Source: an uncultured Clostridia bacterium (GTDB lineage: Bacteria; Bacillota; Clostridia; Christensenellales; UBA1242). Taken from it: 6,941 bases of DNA. Below, in pieces: positions 1 to 5,520 of the stretch. The translations under genes were made by a program, and so were the position numbers. The notes beneath the pieces are model-generated. The model made no database searches. It was not told the origin of the DNA and was given only the letters and a program-made list of their open reading frames with translations. Each line of letters starts with the position of its first letter. Position 1 is the first letter of the stretch. The DNA is taken from contig CALWII010000010.1 in assembly GCA_944380695.1 (NCBI GenBank), positions 1 through 6,941 of the forward strand, given 5' to 3'.

Positions 1-1747
1 ATAGATTGTAGTAAAAACCCTTTTTCTGCATCAATTCTTCGTGGTTACCGACTTCAACAATATCGCCATTATTCATTACGATTATTTGGTCGGAATTTCT
101 TATTGTCGACAATCTGTGGGCAATAACAAAACTTGTTCTTCCTTCTGTTAATTTTTCCATAGCGCTTTGAATAAGAACTTCGGTTCGTGTATCCACAGAA
201 CTTGTGGCTTCATCTAAAATTAACATAGGGCTATCTTGTATCATTGCACGGGCTATTGTTAGTAATTGGCGTTGTCCTTGGCTTACCATTGAGTCTTCTT
301 TAAGAACCATATCATAATTGCCAGGAAGGGTAGTTATAAAATGATGTACATTTGCCATTTTACAGTCTTCTATCATTTGTTCGTCGGTAGCAGTTGGGTT
401 GCCAAATTTTAAATTCTCACGAACAGTACCTTCAAAAAGCCAAGTGTCTTGTAAAACCATTCCAAATAGTGAGCGTGCATAAGAGCGAGTCATATTTTTT
501 ATGCTTACGCCATCTATCCTTATGTCACCACTGTTGATTTCATAAAACCTCATAAGTAGATTTACGAGAGTCGTTTTGCCAGCACCGGTAGGCCCTACAA
601 TAGCTATATTTTGACCAGGCTCTGCTGTGAAAGAAAAATCGTGAATAATGATTTTGTCAGGGGAGTAGCCAAATGAAACGTGATCGAATTCCACTCTACC
701 TTTAACATTTTGTATGGTCATACATTGTGTGTCGGCCGGTTCATTCTTTTCATCTAAAAACTCCATTACTCTTTCACTTGCGGCGGCAGAGGACTGTAAT
801 GAACTGAAAACGCTTCCAAGCTGTGCCATAGGTTGATGGAATAACCGTATATAAGTTATAAATGTTAGGATTGAGGTCACGAAAATCAAATTATTGGTTG
901 ATATGGCGATGTATGCTCCAAAGACACAAACCCCTGCATATATTAAATTTCCTACGACATCTATTGATGGCATCATAAGTGATGAAAGATAGCGTGAGCG
1001 TTTTGCTGATATTCTCAAATTTTTATTAATTACATCAAATTCAGCCACCGCTTTCTTTTCACCATTAAAGGCTTTCACCACATTATGTGCTGAATAAATT
1101 TCTTCTATATGGCTGTTCATATCTCCTAAATATTTTTGTTGTTTTACAAAGTATTTTTGCGAAAATTTAACAATAAGTAAAATAACACCTATTGCAAGAG
1201 GTATTTCAATCATAGAAAACAGTGTAAGTTCCCAGCTGATTGTAAACATCATAATAGGAATGCCAATTATCATTGTCATTGAAGTTATAAGATTTGACAA
1301 TGTGTTGTTTAAAGTTTGACTAATCAAATCAACATCATTGGTCATTCTTGACAAAATGTCGCCATACATATTTTTGTCGTAATATGAAAAAGGTAGGTGA
1401 TTGATTTTTTCTGTAATTTGTCTTCTAAAACTTTCTGCGATTTTAGCTGAAACCTTTGCCATTATAAAGTTTTCTAGGTAAGTGAACACAAATGAGACAG
1501 CATACATAATCACGAGAATTATTGCGAGTCGTGTGAAAGCTGTGAAATCAATTCCGTTTTTTTCAAGCAACATTTCCATCATTTTGTTCAATATTAAGGG
1601 CCCAACAACTGAAATAACAGTTCCTATCATAGTCAATGTGAGCGCTATAAGAACAGCCCAGCGAAAAGGTCTAAAAGCTTTAAACAGATATTTTATTGAT
1701 TTTTTAAAATCTTTTGATTTTCCTGTACTCATTGTGAACGGTGGCAT
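1..1747 (-). CDS. ABC exporter half-transporter, catalytic-site subunit (C-terminus cut by window edge)
   Basis: Reading the minus strand from ATG at 1747 gives 582 codons open to the left edge. Probably only the last 10-30 residues are missing, since the family is about 580-620 long. An N-terminal elbow (about 10-28) precedes six membrane helices (about 30-50, 72-92, 150-170, 174-195, 264-282, 286-304) and a nucleotide-binding domain. Seen there: Walker A GPTGAGKTT (385-393), Q-loop Q433, Walker B LILDE with catalytic Glu513, D-loop SSVD (516-519) and switch His544. The signature is VSQGQ (488-492) instead of LSGGQ. This pairs with the upstream subunit, whose signature is normal but whose Walker B and switch residues are not: the pattern of heterodimeric exporters such as TM287/288, LmrCD and BmrCD. 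The start is set by AGGAGG seven bases upstream, and the ATG overlaps the preceding TAA by one base, so the two are co-translated. The substrate (drug, lipid or peptide) cannot be told. Confidence 0.95.
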   Translation of the reverse strand, partial: MPPFTMSTGKSKDFKKSIKYLFKAFRPFRWAVLIALTLTMIGTVISVVGPLILNKMMEMLLEKNGIDFTAFTRLAIILVIMYAVSFVFTYLENFIMAKVSAKIAESFRRQITEKINHLPFSYYDKNMYGDILSRMTNDVDLISQTLNNTLSNLITSMTMIIGIPIMMFTISWELTLFSMIEIPLAIGVILLIVKFSQKYFVKQQKYLGDMNSHIEEIYSAHNVVKAFNGEKKAVAEFDVINKNLRISAKRSRYLSSLMMPSIDVVGNLIYAGVCVFGAYIAISTNNLIFVTSILTFITYIRLFHQPMAQLGSVFSSLQSSAAASERVMEFLDEKNEPADTQCMTIQNVKGRVEFDHVSFGYSPDKIIIHDFSFTAEPGQNIAIVGPTGAGKTTLVNLLMRFYEINSGDIRIDGVSIKNMTRSYARSLFGMVLQDTWLFEGTVRENLKFGNPTATDEQMIEDCKMANVHHFITTLPGNYDMVLKEDSMVSQGQRQLLTIARAMIQDSPMLILDEATSSVDTRTEVLIQSAMEKLTEGRTSFVIAHRLSTIRNSDQIIVMNNGDIVEVGNHEELMQKKGFYYNL

Positions 1748-3486
1748 TATAATTCCTCCTGTTTAAGCTGTGACAAAGCGATTTCTTTATATACAGGGCA
1801 GGTTTGAAGCAACTCATCGTGAGTTCCTTTGCCAACCATTTCACCTTCATTTAATACAATAATCATATCAGCATTTCTTATTGTCCCTATTCTTTGTGCT
1901 ACGATAAGCTTTGTAACATCTTTTGTGTGACTTTCTAGTGCTTTCCTTAATGTTTTGTCTGTTTTATAATCAAGGGCAGAGAAGGAGTCGTCAAAAATTA
2001 GTATTTCGGGTTTTTTAACAAGCGCTCTAGCGATGGAAAGTCTTTGTTTTTGTCCCCCCGAAACATTTTTTCCTGATTGTGAGATATGCGAGTCTAAACC
2101 TTGCTCTTTTTTGTAAACAAATGTGGCTTGTGCGATTTTTAATGCCTTTTCAATATCCTCATCGCTTGCCGATTCATTACCATATTTAATATTGTCTCTT
2201 ACTGTGCCTGAAAACAAGATACCTTGTTGTGGGACATAGCCGATTCTATTGTGTAAATCGTGAACTTTAAATGTTCGAACATTTTCACCATCAACTAAAA
2301 CTTCACCGGCGGTACAATCGTAGAACCTTGGTATAAGGTTGATCAAGGTCGACTTGCCTGAACCGGTTGAACCAATAAAAGCAATTGTTTGCCCCTGTTC
2401 TGCCTTAAACGAAATATTTTTGAGTACATAGTCATCAGCACTTGGATATTTAAAAGAAACATCTTTAAATTCCACGCAACCTCTTTTAGTCGGGGATACT
2501 CCTTCGCCGTCTAGAATTGAAGTTTTTGTGTTGAGAACCTCTTTAATTCTTTTGCCAGACACAATAGCTCTTGGTACCATTACAAAAAGCATAGAAGCCA
2601 TCATAAAAGATATTATTATGTTTTGAGCGTATTGTGTGAATTCGCTTAAAATTTCATAATCTATTGCTCCGCTTGACATCAAATAAGCACCGAGCCAAAC
2701 TAGAGCAATACTTGTGCCTGAAAGAATTAAGTTCATACCTGGTTGAATTAAGCCTGTTATTTGGTTTACAAAAATTTGAATTTTTGTTAATGATTTGTTT
2801 TCTTTATCAAATTTTTTTTCTTGAAGTTCCTCGGCAGAGTTTGCACGAACTACTTTTAATCCTGTTAAGTTTTCTCGAGTGACCAGATTTATTCTGTCGG
2901 TTAAAGATTGTATTTTGTTAAATTTTGGAACGACAAAAGTAAAAACAAGAGTGACCATTAAAAGAACCGCAACAACAGAAAAAGCTGTTACTATGGACAG
3001 ATTAGAAGAAAGATTAATAATTTTTAGGATAGCGATTATTGCTGTAACAGGTGCGGTAATACCAATGTTAAGCGTCATTATTAACACTTCTTGGAGTTGA
3101 GTGACATCATTAGTTGAGCGGGTGATTAGTGAGGCTATTGAAAAATCATTAATTTCTTTCATTGAAAAATCATTTACTCTTTCAAATAAAGCTCGTCTTG
3201 TTTTTGCTAATACATTCGAAACAACGTGAGCGGATATATAATTTGCGACAATCCTTGCGATGTACATACAAACAACCATAAGTAGCATAAATCCGCCATT
3301 AATAAGTATATCTTTCCAAAACAAATTCAAGTCCCCAGCAATTTGACCCGCTTGTAGACATCCTATTATTGAACCTAAATATTCTGGCATTGAAAGGTTG
3401 CAGTAGACATATCCGCCTAAAAAAATTATGTTTGCAATTAATAACAACCAATCTGTTGTTGACATATACTTAAAAATTTTTGACAT
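1747..3486 (-). CDS. ABC exporter half-transporter, degenerate-site subunit
   Basis: This 579-residue protein has an N-terminal six-helix membrane domain (helices near 13-33, 58-80, 136-157, 163-187, 252-272, 286-306) and a C-terminal ATPase domain. Seen: Walker A GSTGSGKST (372-380), Q-loop near Q420, canonical signature VSGGQ (475-479), Walker B ILIFDD (495-500) with Asp500 where the catalytic Glu belongs, D-loop SALD (503-506), and Gln531 in place of the switch His. Loss of both Glu and His in one subunit, with a normal signature, is the known hallmark of the degenerate half of heterodimeric ABC exporters. Its signature should complete the working ATP site of the partner encoded immediately downstream. 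It is the first gene of the operon. No Shine-Dalgarno site precedes the ATG, and a TATAAT lies six bases upstream, so translation is probably leaderless. A second in-frame ATG (residue 8) also lacks a ribosome binding site. The substrate is unknown. Confidence 0.95.
   Translation of the reverse strand: MSKIFKYMSTTDWLLLIANIIFLGGYVYCNLSMPEYLGSIIGCLQAGQIAGDLNLFWKDILINGGFMLLMVVCMYIARIVANYISAHVVSNVLAKTRRALFERVNDFSMKEINDFSIASLITRSTNDVTQLQEVLIMTLNIGITAPVTAIIAILKIINLSSNLSIVTAFSVVAVLLMVTLVFTFVVPKFNKIQSLTDRINLVTRENLTGLKVVRANSAEELQEKKFDKENKSLTKIQIFVNQITGLIQPGMNLILSGTSIALVWLGAYLMSSGAIDYEILSEFTQYAQNIIISFMMASMLFVMVPRAIVSGKRIKEVLNTKTSILDGEGVSPTKRGCVEFKDVSFKYPSADDYVLKNISFKAEQGQTIAFIGSTGSGKSTLINLIPRFYDCTAGEVLVDGENVRTFKVHDLHNRIGYVPQQGILFSGTVRDNIKYGNESASDEDIEKALKIAQATFVYKKEQGLDSHISQSGKNVSGGQKQRLSIARALVKKPEILIFDDSFSALDYKTDKTLRKALESHTKDVTKLIVAQRIGTIRNADMIIVLNEGEMVGKGTHDELLQTCPVYKEIALSQLKQEEL
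1755..1760 (-). promoter_or_regulatory. Strong Shine-Dalgarno site for the second ABC subunit
   Basis: AGGAGG on the minus strand lies inside the last codons of the upstream ABC gene, seven bases before the ATG at 1747. It fixes that start over the in-frame ATG at residue 6. It also shows that the organism uses classical Shine-Dalgarno initiation inside operons, in contrast with the leaderless operon-first gene. Confidence 0.9.
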
Positions 3487-3493
3487 AGTGTCA
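3481..3493. repeat. Short inverted repeat over the ABC start codon (possible operator)
   Basis: TGACA-TAG-TGTCA is a perfect 5-base inverted repeat with a three-base centre. It covers the predicted transcription start and the ATG of the first ABC gene and abuts the -10 element. Such a position would suit a repressor site, but the arms are short and no regulator gene is adjacent, so this may be chance. Confidence 0.3.
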
Positions 3494-3521
3494 TTATATG
3501 CTTAAAATTTGTTTTAGTCAA
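3487..3521 (-). promoter_or_regulatory. Promoter of the ABC exporter operon, predicted leaderless start
   Basis: On the minus strand, TTGACT (3521-3516), a 17-base spacer, TATAAT (3498-3493) and six bases (GACACT) lead directly to ATG at 3486. RNA polymerase usually starts about seven bases after the -10 hexamer, which is the A of the ATG. No purine-rich ribosome binding site is present between the promoter and the start. The near-consensus match makes the promoter call firm; the leaderless start is inference. Confidence 0.85.
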
Positions 3522-3551
3522 ATTAAATAATGGAAATAAGTAAAAATGCTT

Positions 3552-3579
3552 TTGTTTTTGATTTCAAATGTGCTATTAT
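3552..3579 (+). promoter_or_regulatory. Promoter of the repeat-protein/exporter unit
   Basis: TTGTTT (3552-3557), a 16-base spacer and TATTAT (3574-3579) preceded by TGC (an extended -10) form a plausible promoter. Transcription would begin near 3586, one base before the AAGGAG of the downstream gene. It is divergent to the ABC promoter, whose -35 lies 30 bases away. An overlapping TATACT (3577-3582) is a weaker alternative with a 19-base spacer. Confidence 0.65.
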
Positions 3580-3586
3580 ACTAAAT

Positions 3587-3592
3587 AAGGAG
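3587..3592 (+). promoter_or_regulatory. Shine-Dalgarno site that decides the repeat-protein start
   Basis: AAGGAG lies six bases before the ATG at 3599. It selects that start over an in-frame ATG at 3530, which has no ribosome binding site and lies upstream of the promoter. Confidence 0.85.
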
Positions 3593-3598
3593 TGTTTT

Positions 3599-4519
3599 AT
3601 GAGATTATTTAAAAGTGATAAGGTTGTTGATCCTACTATTCACGATGAGGAAGAAAATATAAATATTTCTATGGGTGTGCATATTCTTTCTAACTGTAAA
3701 AATGTTTCCGTTTCTGGTAGCGCAGTTATATTAGAAGCTATTGGCACACATTTTAAAGATGTAAGCGGGAAAGCTTTCATTCAAATGTTTGATGCAAGCA
3801 GTATCGAGTCTATGTACGGCAAGGCAAAAATCGGTTTGCTTAAAAGTGGTTTCATTGGTAGAGTTTCTGGTAAGGCTAAAATCACGACAGTTAATGATTG
3901 CGTGATTGACTATGTTTCTGGTAAAGCTAAAATCGGAACAATGAATGATGGGTTCATTCGTTTTTTTGATGATAAATCCGAACTAGCTACTATGACCAAA
4001 GGTAAGATTATGTTCGTCAGAGGGAAGGCGAGAATAGTTACTCTTATTGATGGTGAGATTACCGGAGTTGAAGATAATGCAGAATTAACTAGTATGATGA
4101 ATGGTAAGATTACTTACACTTTGAACGATGCAAAAGTTGGAACAATTAACAACGGGCAAATTGCTCTTATCGCTGACAACGCAGAAATTTCAACTCTCAA
4201 TAAAGGGGAAATTGCCGAAATGATTGGCTCAAGTATGATTAGTGCAAATATGGAAGGAAATATAAAATATATGACCCCAAATGCATTGATTTTATATAGC
4301 CCAGATCAAAGTGAAAAAATGAGAGAAGAGTTTAAGAAAAATAAAGAAGAATTAATGAAAAATGTTGAGCAGTCACAGTTAGAGCCTGCACAGATGGAAC
4401 TTGAATTGCCAGATGCAATTAAGGTAGAAAAGAAAACAAGAAAAAAACGAGAAAAAAAGACCGTTACAACTGTTATTAGTGAAAAAGAAAATTCATTAGA
4501 TGGTGAATCGGAAAATTAA
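3599..4519 (+). CDS. Solenoid-type protein of eleven 17-residue repeats, function unknown
   Basis: This 306-residue protein was not recognised as a named family. Residues 1-20 are a short charged head. Residues 38-224 are eleven consecutive repeats of exactly 17 residues with no insertions, loosely V-x-G-K-A-K-I-x-T-M-x-x-G-x-I-x-x. A looser copy precedes them (21-37) and a partial one follows (225-233). The alternating small and hydrophobic positions and the fixed period suggest a beta-solenoid (parallel beta-helix), as in bactofilin-like or phage fibre proteins. Residues 238-260 are charged and probably helical; the tail (273-306) is very lysine-rich (KKTRKKREKK) and probably disordered. 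There is no signal peptide or membrane segment, so a cytoplasmic scaffold or polymer-forming role is possible but unproven. Start: AAGGAG six bases upstream of 3599; the longer in-frame ORF from 3530 would begin before the promoter. The metal-exporter-like gene follows after 18 bases, so the two are likely co-transcribed. Confidence 0.85.
   Translation: MRLFKSDKVVDPTIHDEEENINISMGVHILSNCKNVSVSGSAVILEAIGTHFKDVSGKAFIQMFDASSIESMYGKAKIGLLKSGFIGRVSGKAKITTVNDCVIDYVSGKAKIGTMNDGFIRFFDDKSELATMTKGKIMFVRGKARIVTLIDGEITGVEDNAELTSMMNGKITYTLNDAKVGTINNGQIALIADNAEISTLNKGEIAEMIGSSMISANMEGNIKYMTPNALILYSPDQSEKMREEFKKNKEELMKNVEQSQLEPAQMELELPDAIKVEKKTRKKREKKTVTTVISEKENSLDGESEN
3710..4270 (+). repeat. 51-bp in-frame tandem repeats (11 units)
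   Basis: Eleven units of 51 bases encode the 17-residue protein repeats, residues 38-224. Units 4 and 5 (from 3863 and 3914) are the most alike in DNA, both opening with GTTTCTGGTAA. Most other units are conserved only as protein, so the array is old and held by selection on structure rather than recently amplified. Confidence 0.85.
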
Positions 4520-4537
4520 AGATGAGGCAATAGTAAT

Positions 4538-5452
4538 ATGGATGTATTTTTAAGTGCTCTTGCAGATGCCGCACTTGATACCTTAAAAGCTCTGCCTATT
4601 CTTTATCTTGCCTATTTACTTGTGGCCTATTTTTCACATTCTCAAAGTAAAAACTTTACAAAATTTTTGAACAAATCAAGAAAAGCTGGCCCAGCTGTTG
4701 GTGCTTTTTTAGGGTGTATTCCTCAATGTGGTTTTTCTTCTGTTATGGCAGATTTTTATTCAAAGAGGTCAATTTCTCTTGGAACATTAATTGCCGTGTT
4801 TATAGCAACGAGTGATGAAGCTATACCAATTATGATAAGCGAGCCTGCTTTTATCGGAGATATGCTTGTTTTGATTGGATTAAAAGTCGTTTTTGCAATC
4901 ATTTTCGGTTATATCGTTGATTTAGTAGTTTCGTTATTTAACAGTAAGAAGCACGACACTTTACCGGCACAACCTGTTTCAGAGGAAGAATTTGAACATC
5001 AACACGACCACTGTGCGTGTGGTGGTCACTCCGATAAAAACGGAAGTTGTCACAAAGAAAACATATTTTTGGACGCCCTTTTTCACACATTAAATATAGT
5101 TATTTATATTTTTGGTTTTTCTTTAATTATAGGTGTAATTGTTGAATCTGTAGGTATGCAATCTCTTACATCTTGGTTTGGCGGTAGTGTTTACATTCAA
5201 ATTCTTTTAGCAGGTGTGATTGGGTTAATCCCAAATTGTGCCGCATCTGTCTTTTTGGTCGAACTTTATATTAATGGCGGAATAGCTTTTTCTGCTATGC
5301 TTGCAGGATTAAGTGTAGGGGCTGGTGTTGGGCTTTTTGTTTTGTTTGCAAAAAACAGAGGAAAAATACAGCTTTTGCAAAACTTTTTGATTATTATTCT
5401 TATGTATATTTTTGGTGTAGCTAGTGGATTGGTTACAAGTTTTATTTATTAA
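4538..5452 (+). CDS. Putative metal/metalloid exporter, DUF2899 (ArsP_2)-like membrane protein
   Basis: This 304-residue polytopic membrane protein resembles, from memory of the family, the putative 10-TM heavy-metal exporters of DUF2899/ArsP_2, which are variously annotated as arsenic efflux or manganese transporters. Seen: GCIPQCGFS (59-67), TSDEAIP (91-97) and GLIPNCAAS (229-237). Membrane segments fall near 12-32, 51-70, 80-99, 106-133, 183-204, 218-240, 248-271 and 280-302. The PQC and PNC segments, 170 residues apart, look like matching positions of two homologous halves. A soluble loop between the halves (about 135-176) is rich in His and Cys: His154, 156, 158, 164, 172 and Cys159, 161, 171, a plausible metal-binding site. 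The start at 4538 has GAGG ten bases upstream. The gene lies 18 bases after the repeat protein with no promoter seen between them, so it is likely in the same transcript. The ion and the direction of transport are not shown by the sequence. Confidence 0.85.
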   Translation: MDVFLSALADAALDTLKALPILYLAYLLVAYFSHSQSKNFTKFLNKSRKAGPAVGAFLGCIPQCGFSSVMADFYSKRSISLGTLIAVFIATSDEAIPIMISEPAFIGDMLVLIGLKVVFAIIFGYIVDLVVSLFNSKKHDTLPAQPVSEEEFEHQHDHCACGGHSDKNGSCHKENIFLDALFHTLNIVIYIFGFSLIIGVIVESVGMQSLTSWFGGSVYIQILLAGVIGLIPNCAASVFLVELYINGGIAFSAMLAGLSVGAGVGLFVLFAKNRGKIQLLQNFLIIILMYIFGVASGLVTSFIY

Positions 5453-5469
5453 ATTTTTGTGCAATTTTT

Positions 5470-5512
5470 TTGACTTTTGTAAAAAAATATGTTATAATTG
5501 ACTTATTAGGAG
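5470..5512 (+). promoter_or_regulatory. Near-consensus promoter and Shine-Dalgarno site of the Rho-like gene
   Basis: TTGACT (5470-5475), a 17-base spacer and TATAAT (5493-5498), preceded by TGT (an extended -10), form the strongest promoter in the window. Initiation near 5505 would give a leader of only about 14 bases. AGGAG (5508-5512) starts almost at the 5' end of the mRNA and is six bases from the ATG at 5519. Confidence 0.9.
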
Positions 5513-5520
5513 TCAAATAT
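5494..5520. repeat. Inverted repeat from the -10 element to the start codon of the Rho-like gene
   Basis: ATAATTGACT and AGTCAAATAT face each other across seven bases (TATTAGG). Nine of ten positions pair, with one mismatch at 5497/5517. The predicted transcript starts in the centre, so an RNA hairpin would not form from this promoter; a DNA operator is the more likely reading. Chance is possible in AT-rich DNA. Confidence 0.4.

Noticed and set aside
1482..1766. Plus-strand 94-codon open frame
   Set aside because: Lies antisense within the ABC subunit gene, has no ribosome binding site, and its composition mirrors the complementary membrane-domain codons.
2664..3100. Two plus-strand open frames of 72-73 codons
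   Set aside because: Both are antisense to the membrane domain of the ABC subunit and show no family features or start signals.
3506..3524. AATTTG-N7-CAAATT inverted repeat over the ABC -35 element
   Set aside because: Six-base AT-rich arms are easily found by chance here, and one arm is largely the -35 hexamer itself.
3530..3598. Longer N-terminus for the repeat protein starting at ATG 3530
   Set aside because: No ribosome binding site, overlaps the promoter, and the ATG at 3599 has AAGGAG at ideal spacing.
3710..4270. CRISPR-like or minisatellite array
   Set aside because: The 51-base period is in frame and conserved as protein rather than as DNA; there are no identical repeats separated by unique spacers.
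4427..4460. Phase-variable A-tracts in the lysine-rich tail of the repeat protein
   Set aside because: Two runs of seven A occur, but poly-lysine coding in AT-rich DNA explains them and they lie after the folded domain.
5453..5518. Rho-independent terminator or metal riboswitch between the exporter and the Rho-like gene
   Set aside because: T-runs are present but no GC-containing stem precedes them, and the space is filled by the promoter.
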